A DNA stretch of 64,000 nt from assembly GCF_000716435.1 (NCBI RefSeq), contig NZ_JNWO01000001.1, positions 496,001 to 560,000 of the forward strand, read 5' to 3'. The stretch is from Streptomyces xylophagus (GTDB taxonomy: Bacteria > Actinomycetota > Actinomycetes > Streptomycetales > Streptomycetaceae). Made by a program: the position numbers and the translations under genes. This document shows positions 52,040-60,458 of this stretch, piece after piece. Within the stretch, counting starts at the first letter, position 1, and each line of letters begins with the position of its first letter. Below the pieces are notes generated by a model. It ran no database searches. It saw only the letters and a list, made by a program, of their open reading frames with translations, and was not told where the DNA came from.

Positions 52040-53290
52040 TCACAGGGCAGGCGCACGTTTCGCGGCGGCAACCGGCTCCAGTCGGCGCACGCGGACGCGC
52101 TGGCGTCGTAGCAGGGGCCGTTCGACGAGGGCGTACGAAGCGAGGGCCGCGGCGAGCGTCGCCGTGAGGCCGGCGGGGAGCAACTGGTCGCCGTGCACAC
52201 CGAGGTTGGAGAGCAGCCGGATGACGGGGTAGTGCCACAGGTACATCCCGTAGCTGAGGTTGCGTCCGATCCAGACCGGAACGGACAGCGACAACAGGCG
52301 GGTGGGCCATGACTGTTGGCACAGTGCGAGCGCGGCCACGACGCAGGTCGTGAGCAGGGCGGCGGCGAGGAAGCCGACGGTGTACCAGGCCGGATTCCAC
52401 CCGCTCACTTCGGTGATCGGGATCTGCCAGGCGATCAGTCCCAGCAGCGCGAGCGCGGGCCAGCAGAGCCGACCCGCCCAGCGGCGCAGCAGTTCCAGGC
52501 GGGGGTCGTCTGCGCGGAGTCGGGCCAGGACGAGGGCCAGCAGGGCGCCGATGAGGAGTTGGTCGGCGCGGGTGTCGGGGCCGTTGTAGATGCGGTGTGC
52601 GGCCGAGGGGTCCCAGAGGACGGTCCGCCAGAGCACCGGCAGGACGCACAGGAAGGCGACCCAGATCAGCACCGCCCGCGCGGTCGCGTGCCGCAGGAGT
52701 ACGAGCAGCAGGAGCGGCCAGGCCAGATAGAACTGCTCCTCCACTCCCAGGGACCAGGTGTGGCTGAGCGGCGCGGTGAGATCCGAGTACGTTCCGGCGT
52801 CCCCCGCCCGCACGAGATTGACCACCGAACCCGCGGCCAGCGCCGCCGCCACCCACGCCCCACGGAACAGCGGCAGCGCGAACGCCACGGACAACAAGGC
52901 GGTCACCGCACACATCACCAGCAGGGCAGGCATCAGCCGCAGCCATCGGCGCCGGTAGAACGACCACAGGCCGATGCCGCCGGTGCGTGCGTACTCGCCG
53001 ACCAGCAGCCGGGTGATGACGAATCCGCTGATCGTGAAGAACACGTCCACGCCCACCGAGCCGCCGGGCACCAGGTCCGGCTCCACGTGATAGACGATCA
53101 CCAGCACGACCGCGACCGTCCGCAAGCCGTCCAGCCCCGCCACCCGCCCACCACCACGCGGCGCCGACGAGAAGCCCTGCCCGCCGCCTCTGCTCCGTCC
53201 CGCGGACAAGGGGACGTACGGCGGCGCCGTACGCACATCAGGGCTCTGTTCCGTGGCCTCGTCTACCGTGCTCCGATGGAGGGTGCTCAT
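52040..53290 (-). CDS. Acyltransferase family 3 membrane protein (OafA/YrhL-like)
   Basis: A 416-residue polytopic membrane acyltransferase. Landmarks: LDGLRTVAVVLVIVYH (about 53-68) with the catalytic His region, GVDVFFTISGFVITRLL (about 80-96), FYRRRWLRLMPAL, and LSHTWSLGVEEQFYLAWPLLLL in the middle. About ten helices follow the expected pattern. Members O-acetylate exopolysaccharides, peptidoglycan or secondary metabolites. The 50-residue N-terminus is disordered. It is convergent with the truncated MFS gene. The acceptor is unknown. Confidence 0.9.
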   Translation of the reverse strand: MSTLHRSTVDEATEQSPDVRTAPPYVPLSAGRSRGGGQGFSSAPRGGGRVAGLDGLRTVAVVLVIVYHVEPDLVPGGSVGVDVFFTISGFVITRLLVGEYARTGGIGLWSFYRRRWLRLMPALLVMCAVTALLSVAFALPLFRGAWVAAALAAGSVVNLVRAGDAGTYSDLTAPLSHTWSLGVEEQFYLAWPLLLLVLLRHATARAVLIWVAFLCVLPVLWRTVLWDPSAAHRIYNGPDTRADQLLIGALLALVLARLRADDPRLELLRRWAGRLCWPALALLGLIAWQIPITEVSGWNPAWYTVGFLAAALLTTCVVAALALCQQSWPTRLLSLSVPVWIGRNLSYGMYLWHYPVIRLLSNLGVHGDQLLPAGLTATLAAALASYALVERPLLRRQRVRVRRLEPVAAAKRAPAL

Positions 53291-53427
53291 AACGGCGGCG
53301 TCTGCCCAGGTGTGCGGGGATCACACAAATTCTCGTGTTCCCCACAGGCAGGCGTTGCTTTCCGGCCGTTGGCGACCAAGGGTGCTGGTGGGCTTGGTGA
53401 GTGCTTCCTGCGGAGTGCTGTGGTGTG

Positions 53428-54432
53428 TCAGGCGGTGGGCGCGTCGGCGGAGATGAGCTTCTCCTCGCGCAGGGCGGCCCAGAAGGCGGCAGGTACGTCC
53501 TCGGCGAGGGCGGCGACGTCCTCCGCGATGCGGCTGGGGCGGGTGGCGCCGGGGACGACGGCGGCCGTGGCCGGGTGGGCCAGCGCGAACTGCAGCGCGG
53601 CCGCCTTGATGCTCACCCCGTGCTCGGCGGTGAGCGTCTTGATCCGTTCGACCTTGGCGACGATCTCGGCCGGGGCCTCCTGGTACTCGAAGTGCCGGCC
53701 GCCGGCGAGGATGCCGGAGCTGTACGGGCCGCCGACGACCATGTCGACGCCCTGCTCGGTGGCGGCGGGCAGCAGACGCTGCAGGGAACGGTCGTGGTCG
53801 AGGAGGGTGTAGCGGCCCGCAAGGAGGAACGCGTCGGGCCGGGGCTCGTCCAGGTCGAGGGTGAGCTCGATCGGCTCGACGCGGTTGACGCCGAGGCCCC
53901 AGGCCTTGATGACGCCTTCGTCGCGAAGCCGCTGCAGGACACGGAAGGCGCCGGTGCGCGCGGTCTCGTAGACGGCCAGCCAGTCGTCGCCGTGGAAGTC
54001 CTGGGCGATGTCGTGCACCCAGACGATGTCGAGGCGGTCCGTCCTCAGGCGCGTGAGGCTGTCCTCGATGGAGCGCAGAGTGGCGTCGGCCGTGTAGTCG
54101 TCGATCATCTTGTTCGGGCGGCCGTGCTCGAACAGGCCGCCCTTCTCGCCCAGGTCCCGCGCGGTGGGATCCTCCAGCGCGTCGAGGATGACCCGTCCGA
54201 CCTTGGTGCTGAGCACGAACTCGTCGCGCGGACGGCCGGCCAGCACCTCGCCGAGCCGGAGCTCGGCCAGACCGGCGCCGTAGAACGGGGCGGTGTCGAA
54301 GTAACGGATGCCCTGGTCCCAGGCGGCCTCGACGGTGGCGGCGGCCTCCTCGTCGGGGATGCTGCGGAACATGTTTCCGAGCGGGGCCGTACCGAAGCCG
54401 AGGGTGCCCGGCAGAAGGGACTTGATGCCCAT
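53428..54432 (-). CDS. Aldo/keto reductase
   Basis: A 334-residue TIM-barrel oxidoreductase. The family motifs are GIRYFDTAPFYGAGLAELRLGEVL (about 48-71), with the catalytic Asp and Tyr, the catalytic Lys in LSTKVGR, and the His in VWVHDI. The C-terminal part with VVPGATRPSRIAED binds NADP. Related proteins include D-threo-aldose and L-fucose dehydrogenases. GAAGGA lies eight bases before the ATG at 54432; MERR at 54453 is an alternative with no ribosome site. It is divergent from a LysR gene, with a palindromic operator in between. Confidence 0.9.
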   Translation of the reverse strand: MGIKSLLPGTLGFGTAPLGNMFRSIPDEEAAATVEAAWDQGIRYFDTAPFYGAGLAELRLGEVLAGRPRDEFVLSTKVGRVILDALEDPTARDLGEKGGLFEHGRPNKMIDDYTADATLRSIEDSLTRLRTDRLDIVWVHDIAQDFHGDDWLAVYETARTGAFRVLQRLRDEGVIKAWGLGVNRVEPIELTLDLDEPRPDAFLLAGRYTLLDHDRSLQRLLPAATEQGVDMVVGGPYSSGILAGGRHFEYQEAPAEIVAKVERIKTLTAEHGVSIKAAALQFALAHPATAAVVPGATRPSRIAEDVAALAEDVPAAFWAALREEKLISADAPTA

Positions 54433-54540
54433 GGTGAAGATCCTTCGCTCCATGATGTGACGTGCCGTGACGCGGAGTTCGGGAGGATTTATCCGATCCG
54501 GGGCTCTTGCTCTGTCGAGGTTAGGGTCGAGGGATGAGAC

Positions 54541-54561
54541 TGTCCAAGACTTGCTTGGACA
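54541..54561. promoter_or_regulatory. LysR-type operator between the reductase and LysR genes
   Basis: Perfect eight-base arms TGTCCAAG and CTTGGACA around five bases, a 21-bp site 25 bases before the LysR start. It contains a T-N11-A core, the general LysR box. The likely ligand is the LysR protein at 54586, controlling both genes. Confidence 0.65.
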
Positions 54562-54585
54562 CACTTGAGTCCCGAGAGGTCTTAC

Positions 54586-55500
54586 GTGCTTGACCTGCGC
54601 CAACTCCGATACTTCGTGGCCGTCGCCGAAGAGGAACACGTCGGCCGGGCCGCCGAACGCCTCCACATCTCGCAGTCACCGCTGAGCCGGCAGATCGCCC
54701 AACTGGAGAAGGCCCTCGGCCTGACGCTGTTCGAGCGCAGCCAGCAGCGCATCCGGCTCACCTCCGACGGCCGCGTCTTCCTCACCGAGGCCACGGCCCT
54801 CCTCCGGCACGCGGACCGACTGGAGAACCTGGGCCGACGCCTCGGCCGGGGCGAGGAGGGCGGCCTGTGCGTGGGATACGTCGGCGACGCCATGCACACC
54901 GGCCTCCTGCCCCGCGCCCTGCGCACCCTGCACGACGAACGCCCCGGAATCCACGTAGCCCTCTACGACCTGACCGCGTCGCAACAGTTCGAGGGACTGC
55001 GCCAACGCAGCCTCGACATCGCCCTCGTCCAGGAGCCGCCGCCCGAGACGGACCCGGACCTGCGCAGCGCCCTCCTCCTCGAAGACCCGCTGCTCCTCGC
55101 CGTGCCGAGCGGTCACGCCCTCGCCGACGCGACGGAGATCCTGCCGGCGGACCTGGACACCCAGCCCTGGATCGCCATCGAGAACAGCCAGGACCAGGCC
55201 TGGCGGGACGGTTTCGTCGCCTCCTGTGCCGCCGCCGGGTTCACCCCCGACATCCGTTTCGAGGCCCCGGAATCACTCACCGCCCTCGGCCTCGTCGCGT
55301 CCGGGCTCGGTGCGGCGATCGTCCAGAAGAGCGCGCTGCAGGGAGACACGCCAGGCGTCACGGTCCGCGAACTCCTTTGGTTCCAGAGGTCCGTGCGCTT
55401 GTGGGCCGCCTGGCACCAGATCGATCTCCGCCCGGTCGTCGCCTCGTTCCGTGCGACCGTCCTGGAGGTCGGAGTCACCGAACAGGAACTCACCGTCTGA
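54586..55500 (+). CDS. LysR-family regulator divergent from the aldo/keto reductase
   Basis: A 304-residue LysR protein. The DNA-binding domain is LRQLRYFVAVAEEEHVGRAAERLHISQSPLSRQIAQLEKALGLTLFER (about 3-50), and the effector domain runs from about 90 to 295. Its recognition helix is typical of the CbbR/CatM branch, often tied to aromatic or sugar catabolism. GAGAGG lies six bases before the GTG start at 54586, so the upstream frame to 54565 is not used. A perfect palindrome lies just upstream. Confidence 0.9.
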   Translation: MLDLRQLRYFVAVAEEEHVGRAAERLHISQSPLSRQIAQLEKALGLTLFERSQQRIRLTSDGRVFLTEATALLRHADRLENLGRRLGRGEEGGLCVGYVGDAMHTGLLPRALRTLHDERPGIHVALYDLTASQQFEGLRQRSLDIALVQEPPPETDPDLRSALLLEDPLLLAVPSGHALADATEILPADLDTQPWIAIENSQDQAWRDGFVASCAAAGFTPDIRFEAPESLTALGLVASGLGAAIVQKSALQGDTPGVTVRELLWFQRSVRLWAAWHQIDLRPVVASFRATVLEVGVTEQELTV

Positions 55501-55613
55501 ACCCGCGGCGCAGCAGGCGCCTGCTCGTTCAGGCGTAAATCGGTGTCCCGGCAAGCCCGGTACCGCGATCATGGAACGGATACCGACCCGCAGCCCGGAA
55601 GGAATCACTCGTC

Positions 55614-56258
55614 ATGCCCGTGCCCGCCGATCCGACGGTCCTGCATCCGATGCCCGAGCAGCCGAGGGTGGTGCTGCTCCGGCCGCTGGTGAAGTCCCCG
55701 CTGATCGAGATCGGGGAGTACACCTACTACGACGACCCGGACGACCCGACCGCCTTCGAGACGCGCAACGTGCTGTACCACTACGGGCCGGAGAAGCTGA
55801 TCATCGGCAGGTTCTGCGCGCTGGGCACGGGCGTGCGGTTCCTCATGAACGGTGCCAACCACCGCATGGACGGCCCCTCGACCTTCCCCTTCCCCACCAT
55901 GGGCGGCTCCTGGTCGGAACACTTCGACCTGCTCACCGGTCTGCCCAACCGTGGGGACACGGTTGTCGGCAACGACGTCTGGTTCGGCTACGGCACGACG
56001 GTGCTGCCCGGCGTGCGGATCGGACACGGCGCGATCATCGGCGCCGGGGCCGTGGTCACCGCGGACGTACCCGACTACGGCATCGTCGGAGGCAACCCGG
56101 CCCGCCTCGTCCGCACCCGGTACAGCGAGGAAGACATCGCCCGCCTGCTGGCGGTGGCCTGGTGGGACTGGCCCGCGCCGCACATCACCGAGCACGTACG
56201 GACGATCATGTCGGGCAGCGTCGCCGATCTGGAAGCCGCCGCCCTGGAGATTTCCTGA
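55614..56258 (+). CDS. CatB/Vat-type hexapeptide O-acetyltransferase
   Basis: A 214-residue left-handed beta-helix acetyltransferase. Hexapeptide repeats run from ETRNVLYHYGP through KLIIGRFCALGTGVRFLMNGANHRMD (catalytic His in GANHR) to VVGNDVWFGYGTTVLPGVRIGHGAIIGAGAVVTADVP, ending in DYGIVGGNPARLVRTRY. The set matches the xenobiotic acetyltransferase group (virginiamycin and chloramphenicol acetyltransferases), which form trimers. Housekeeping relatives share the same features, so a resistance role is not established. GGAAGGA lies ten bases before the ATG. Confidence 0.87.
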   Translation: MPVPADPTVLHPMPEQPRVVLLRPLVKSPLIEIGEYTYYDDPDDPTAFETRNVLYHYGPEKLIIGRFCALGTGVRFLMNGANHRMDGPSTFPFPTMGGSWSEHFDLLTGLPNRGDTVVGNDVWFGYGTTVLPGVRIGHGAIIGAGAVVTADVPDYGIVGGNPARLVRTRYSEEDIARLLAVAWWDWPAPHITEHVRTIMSGSVADLEAAALEIS

Positions 56259-56292
56259 GGCGCAGGGTGTGTTGGAGGGCCTGTTGCCTCGT

Positions 56293-57063
56293 TCAGACAC
56301 CCGTCGTGCTGGGGACCTGGCCGCCGAGCAGACTGCCCGCGCCGGGCACGACCGTGGGCAGGCCCAGTTCGACGAGGACGCGGTAGGCCGTGGCGGTGGC
56401 CGCCGAGAGCACCGGCAGCCCGGACGCCTCCTCCACCGGCTGGATCGACGACAGCGAAGGCATCTGGACACAGGCGGACAGGACGAGCGCGTCGGCCCGC
56501 GACAGGTCAAGGCGCCGCCAGTGCTCGCGCAGGTCGTCAGGGTCGAGGCGGGCGACGGCCAGGTTGTCCGGCACCTCCAGGCTCAGCGCGTCCACCACCT
56601 CGACGCCCGCGTCCTCGATGTAGTCCGCCACCAGTCGCGTGAGCGGCTTCATGTACGGCGTGACGATCGCGACCCGCCGGGCACCCAGGGCACCGATGCC
56701 GTCGAGCAGGGCGCCCGCGCTCGACACCACGGGGGCGCGGGAGCCCTCGGCGCGCAGCACGCCGGTGATCTGGTCCTCGGCGGTGCAGTGATACCCCGGC
56801 CCCTGCGCCATGATTGCCACGAGGCAGGCCGTGACGACCACGTCGGGCCGCGCGTCGGCGAGTTCCAGTGCCGCGCGCCCGGTCTGCGCGTTCATGGCGC
56901 GCAACTGCTCGGGCGTCACGTGCCGCATGCGCATACGGCTGCTGTGGAAGACGAACCGGTCCTCCGGAACCAGGGACTCGCGCTCCCGCATCATCCGCGG
57001 CAGCTCCGTCTCCATGGTCAGGTTCGAGCTGGGCACGATCATGCCGATGTGGTGATCGGTCAC
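56293..57063 (-). CDS. Maleate isomerase-like Asp/Glu racemase-fold enzyme (NicE-like)
   Basis: A 256-residue enzyme. The active-site residues of the maleate isomerase group can be placed: N in PSSNLTMETE, the first Cys in TACLVAIMA, and the second Cys in SACVQMPS; GPGYHCTAEDQITGVL continues the first half. It would convert maleate to fumarate. It is the last gene of the leftward operon, after a NicD-like deformylase and a NicF-like amidase, as in nicotinate degradation, where maleate is the last pathway-specific intermediate. Start ATG at 57063. Confidence 0.85.
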   Translation of the reverse strand: MTDHHIGMIVPSSNLTMETELPRMMRERESLVPEDRFVFHSSRMRMRHVTPEQLRAMNAQTGRAALELADARPDVVVTACLVAIMAQGPGYHCTAEDQITGVLRAEGSRAPVVSSAGALLDGIGALGARRVAIVTPYMKPLTRLVADYIEDAGVEVVDALSLEVPDNLAVARLDPDDLREHWRRLDLSRADALVLSACVQMPSLSSIQPVEEASGLPVLSAATATAYRVLVELGLPTVVPGAGSLLGGQVPSTTGV

Positions 57064-57141
57064 GGGATCCTCCGGGTGTCCGGCGTACGGGGTACGTGTG
57101 GTCGTCGGCGACCGGGGATCCGCCGACCGCCGCCGGCGGGG

Positions 57142-57624
57142 TCAGGAGTCCTCGGCCAGTCCCTCCCAGTGATCGGCGAGGGACGTGAACAGACGCATGA
57201 TTTCCTCGCGTTGCTCCGGTCCGAACGGCGCGAGGAGCCGTTCGTCGAGCCGGCGGGCGCGGAGGTTGGCGTCGTGGAGGGTCCGCTCGCCCTCCTCGGT
57301 CAGATGGAGCAGCTTGCGCCGACCGTCGTCCGCGGCCGTCCTGCGCACGATCAGACCGCGGTTCTCCAGCCGCCGGGCGACGTCCGCCATCGTCGACGTG
57401 TCCAGGGAGACCGCGGACGCCATGGAACGCTGGTCGCTCCCCGGTGCCGCCTCCACCGCCTGGAGCACCGCGAACTGCGGACCCGTGAGCGTCGGGTCGA
57501 CGGCACGGATCCAGACCGCGAGATACGCCTGGTACAGGCGGCGGACCTGGTAGCCGGGCGCGGCGGTGAGCGCCGGGGGAGGCCCGGCGGGCGTGGACGT
57601 CGGGGTTGCGGTTTCGTCACCCAT
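57142..57624 (-). CDS. MarR-family regulator of the N-heterocycle catabolic operon
   Basis: A 160-residue MarR protein. The winged helix covers QRSMASAVSLDTSTMADVARRLENRGLIVRRTAADDGRRKLLHLTEEG (about 65-112) with the DDGRR wing. The ATG at 57624 is preferred to the upstream GTG. In nicotinate operons of Gram-negative bacteria the MarR repressor NicR senses 6-hydroxynicotinate; placement inside this operon suggests a similar role, but the effector is inference. The gap of 74 bases before it leaves room for a promoter of its own. Confidence 0.87.
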   Translation of the reverse strand: MGDETATPTSTPAGPPPALTAAPGYQVRRLYQAYLAVWIRAVDPTLTGPQFAVLQAVEAAPGSDQRSMASAVSLDTSTMADVARRLENRGLIVRRTAADDGRRKLLHLTEEGERTLHDANLRARRLDERLLAPFGPEQREEIMRLFTSLADHWEGLAEDS

Positions 57625-57698
57625 GGAGCCCACTTAAGCACAGCACTTGATCGAGTCGTCAGCCGGACCGGTGATCTCCGCGAACCCGCGCGGCGGCC

Positions 57699-58553
57699 TC
57701 ACACCAGCATCGGGCGCAGTACCTGGCGCAGGGCCGCGAGCGCGGCGGACGGGTTGTCCCAGAACAGCATGTGGCCCGCGTCCGGGATCTCGGCCAGCAC
57801 GGCCGACGGCAGCAACCGGGCCGCCTCCGCCGCGCCCTCCGCGGTGACGACAGGACTGTCGGCGCCGTACAAGAGCGCCGTGGGGCCCGGAACGGACGGC
57901 CACCACTCGAAGAAGTCCTCGCTCTCGAAACCGCGGTGCGTGGCCGCGACGGCCTCCGCGTCACAACTCGCCAGCCAGCGCGCCCGCAACTCCTGCTCAC
58001 GGCGCGCCCAACGCGGCCAGGACCGGGCCACCTCGTCCGCGTCGGTGCCGCGCCGCGCTTGCGCGAGCTGGTCGAGGAAGGCGTCCAGGGGTGTGGGATA
58101 GGGCCCGCGTCCGGGGCCGCTCATCGGTGGGTCGCCCAGCACGGTGCCCCGCAGTGCCACCTTGGCACGGACGGCGGTCACGGCCGCGATCCGCGCACCC
58201 ATGGAGTGCCCGAAGAGGACCGGCCGGTGCAGGCCCAGGCCCGCGACGATCGCCTCGGTGTCCTCGGCGTACTCCTCCAGACCGTACGATCTGCCCCCGT
58301 CGGACAGTCCGCGCCCACGAACGTCGACCACCAACGGCCTTACCAACGGCGTCAGTTCACGGGCAACGAAGTCCATCGCGACGGCTGGACTGGTGATACC
58401 GGGCAGCATGACCAGCGGGACGCCGTCACCGCCGTAGTCCAGGACGTGCAGGCGCGTACCGCCCGAGCGCACCCAGCGGCTGGTGGCGGGAACGTCGGCG
58501 AGATCGGCGAGTGCGGACTGCGCGAGCAGGCGGGTGGGTGGGGGTGGGGGCAT
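57699..58553 (-). CDS. Alpha/beta hydrolase, N-formylmaleamate deformylase-like (NicD)
   Basis: A 284-residue alpha/beta hydrolase. The nucleophile Ser is in FGHSMGARIA, the acid is probably in LLYGADSPVV, and the His is in IPDAGHMLFW; the oxyanion segment is MLPGITSP. The same triad and size occur in NicD, which removes formate from N-formylmaleamate in nicotinate catabolism. Neighbouring NicF-like and NicE-like genes support that reading, although hydrolase substrates cannot be read from sequence alone. GGAG lies six bases before the ATG at 58553; a TTG at 58565 is an alternative. Confidence 0.82.
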   Translation of the reverse strand: MPPPPPTRLLAQSALADLADVPATSRWVRSGGTRLHVLDYGGDGVPLVMLPGITSPAVAMDFVARELTPLVRPLVVDVRGRGLSDGGRSYGLEEYAEDTEAIVAGLGLHRPVLFGHSMGARIAAVTAVRAKVALRGTVLGDPPMSGPGRGPYPTPLDAFLDQLAQARRGTDADEVARSWPRWARREQELRARWLASCDAEAVAATHRGFESEDFFEWWPSVPGPTALLYGADSPVVTAEGAAEAARLLPSAVLAEIPDAGHMLFWDNPSAALAALRQVLRPMLV

Positions 58554-58584
58554 CGGGTTCTCCAATGATGCAGGGCAGTTGGGG

Positions 58585-59247
58585 TTACGGGGCTGTCCTG
58601 GGCAGTCCGTCGAGATAGCCGACGGCGTCCTTCACGTCGATCACGTCGCCGTACTTGGCCTGGATGTCGAAGAGGCTCGCCTCGTGCGGTCCCGGGGCGC
58701 GGTCGCCCACGCACTCCCTCGGCACCAGCACCGAGAAGCCGGACTGCACGGCGTCCACGGCGGTGGCCCGTACGCAACCGCTCGTCGTCGCGCCGCACAC
58801 CAGTACCGTGTCGCAGCCGAGTCCGGTCAACAGGGCGGCCAGGGACGTACCGAAGAACGCGGACGCGCCCTTCTTCACGATCAGATGGTCCTGCGGCACC
58901 CGGGGCAGCCGCGGGTCGAGCGCGACCTCCTCGCTGCCCTCGACCAGGCTCCGCATGCCCCGCGCCTTCTGCAGCCAGGTGACGGCGTCGCCCGCCGCCT
59001 CGGCCGGGGTGTAGGCGATCGCGGTGAACACCACTGGTACGCCGACCGGACGCGCCGCCGCGATCAACCTGCCGGTGGCCGCGACGACTTCGGTGAGGTC
59101 GGCACCCGAGGGGAAGCTCGCTTCGGTGAAGCCGCGAGTGAGGTCGACGACGACGAGAGCGGGGTGGCTGCCGCGTCGGACCGGTGCGCCGAACCCGGCT
59201 CGCGCGTAGGTCTGTTCAGTCTCCCGACCGTACCCGGATTCACTCAT
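58585..59247 (-). CDS. Isochorismatase-family amidohydrolase, maleamate amidase-like (NicF)
   Basis: A 220-residue cysteine hydrolase. The catalytic triad is Asp in LVVVDLTRGF, Lys in IVKKGASAFFGT and Cys in CGATTSGCVRATA, in the order and spacing of N-carbamoylsarcosine amidohydrolases and maleamate amidases. In the nicotinate pathway NicF splits maleamate into maleate and ammonia, the step between NicD and NicE. GGAGG lies five bases before the ATG at 59247, which overlaps the stop of the CoxG-like gene by four bases. The long frame upstream in the same phase is antisense noise. Confidence 0.85.
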   Translation of the reverse strand: MSESGYGRETEQTYARAGFGAPVRRGSHPALVVVDLTRGFTEASFPSGADLTEVVAATGRLIAAARPVGVPVVFTAIAYTPAEAAGDAVTWLQKARGMRSLVEGSEEVALDPRLPRVPQDHLIVKKGASAFFGTSLAALLTGLGCDTVLVCGATTSGCVRATAVDAVQSGFSVLVPRECVGDRAPGPHEASLFDIQAKYGDVIDVKDAVGYLDGLPRTAP

Positions 59248-59915
59248 GACGTCCTCCGCAGGGCCCGCAACTCCCGTGCCTGGGAGGCGAGTCGACCGAG
59301 CAGCCAACCTTCGAGGACCCCGAGGGCGAACGCGCCTGCTACGAGGCCGTACTTGGCGGCCCGCGGGCCGAGCAGCATCGCCAAGCCGTCGAGGTCGGAG
59401 TCCTGTGGGACCGCAGGTTGCGCCACGACGGGAGCAATCGGGGACACGACAGGAGTAGTTCCTACGACCCTGTCCTGGTCCAGCAGGCTTCCCAGGTTCC
59501 GTGCGAACTGCTGAAGGATCCGGTCCGACACCGTGACGATCGCGCCCTTGCCGAACTGGACGATCTTGCCGCGGATCACCAGGTCCGTGGAGAGCTGGAG
59601 CAGCGCTCCCTCGGGCGCCGCGAGGATGTCGAGAGAGACCTCCGCCTCCGCGTCCCCGCTGCCGTGGGTGTCCGTACCGCGCGCGTGCACGCGCAGTCGC
59701 CGCTTCTCGGCGTCGATCTCCAGGAAGCGGACGGTGCCCGCGTAGGAGGCGCTGATGGGGCCCACCCGGATCTTCACCCGGCCCCGCCAGGTGTCGCCGT
59801 CCTGCCCGTCGAGCGTGGCGCCCGGCATGCAGGAGGCGACCCGTTCGACGTCGTTCATCAGGGCGAAGACGTCGTCGGGGGAGGCCTTGATCGGCACGGT
59901 GTTGGTGAGCTGCAT
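59244..59915 (-). CDS. CoxG-like SRPBCC protein with C-terminal membrane anchor
   Basis: A 223-residue protein with an N-terminal SRPBCC/CoxG domain (about 1-150): PIKASPDDVFALMNDVERVASCMPGA and RVKIRVGPISASYAGTVRF are family hallmarks. A Pro/Val linker follows, then one membrane helix (about 188-208). CoxG proteins recruit molybdenum CO dehydrogenase and related hydroxylases to the membrane and to quinone; the adjacent three hydroxylase subunits fit. It starts three bases after the iron-sulfur subunit stop and overlaps the NicF-like gene. Similar anchors occur with other Mo-hydroxylases. Confidence 0.87.
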   Translation of the reverse strand: MQLTNTVPIKASPDDVFALMNDVERVASCMPGATLDGQDGDTWRGRVKIRVGPISASYAGTVRFLEIDAEKRRLRVHARGTDTHGSGDAEAEVSLDILAAPEGALLQLSTDLVIRGKIVQFGKGAIVTVSDRILQQFARNLGSLLDQDRVVGTTPVVSPIAPVVAQPAVPQDSDLDGLAMLLGPRAAKYGLVAGAFALGVLEGWLLGRLASQARELRALRRTS

Positions 59916-59918
59916 GGG

Positions 59919-60458
59919 TCAGTGCTCCTTGCTCTCGCAGCGCTGCGCGCAGGCTCCGCGCCGGGCCGTCGCGCATGCGTCGATCGCCTCGACGATGGTC
60001 TGGTAGCCGGTGCACCGGCACAGGTTGGAGGCGACCACCTCGCGGATCTCCTCCTTGGTCGCCTCGGGCCGCTCGGCGAGGAACCCTTCGGCGAGCATCA
60101 GGAACCCGGGGGTGCAGAACCCGCATTGCAGCGCGTGGTGTTCGGTGAACGCCCGTTGCAGGTCGTTGAGTTCACCGCCGCCGTCCTCCGACAACGACTC
60201 GACCGTGCGGATACAGGTCCCCTCGGCCTGCGCCGCGAACATCAGGCAGGCGCGCACGGGCCGTTCGTCGACCAGCACCGTGCAGGCGCCGCAGATCCCG
60301 TGCTCGCATCCGACGTGCGTACCGGTCAGCCGCAGTTCGTGGCGGAGTACGTCGACGAGGGTGCGGCGGGGCTCGGTGATGACGTCGTGCTGCTCGCCGT
60401 TGACGTCGAGGGTGACGAGTTGGAGGTCCGCGTGGGTCGCCACGGGGTCGGTGTTCAT
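59919..60458 (-). CDS. Molybdenum hydroxylase iron-sulfur subunit
   Basis: A 179-residue protein with two [2Fe-2S] domains: the plant-type N-terminal cluster CEHGICGAC plus a later Cys, and the C-terminal four-helix cluster with CGFC and CRC. It is the small electron-transfer subunit of a xanthine dehydrogenase-family hydroxylase. It overlaps the large-subunit stop by four bases (ATGA). The last 15 residues carry two more Cys in an Arg-rich tail not seen in most relatives. With the neighbouring FAD and Mo subunits it forms the full enzyme. Confidence 0.95.
   Translation of the reverse strand: MNTDPVATHADLQLVTLDVNGEQHDVITEPRRTLVDVLRHELRLTGTHVGCEHGICGACTVLVDERPVRACLMFAAQAEGTCIRTVESLSEDGGGELNDLQRAFTEHHALQCGFCTPGFLMLAEGFLAERPEATKEEIREVVASNLCRCTGYQTIVEAIDACATARRGACAQRCESKEH

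Noticed and set aside
55614..56258. Acquired antibiotic resistance (virginiamycin or chloramphenicol acetyltransferase)
   Set aside because: The fold and His match, but housekeeping relatives look alike, base composition is native and no mobile element is near.
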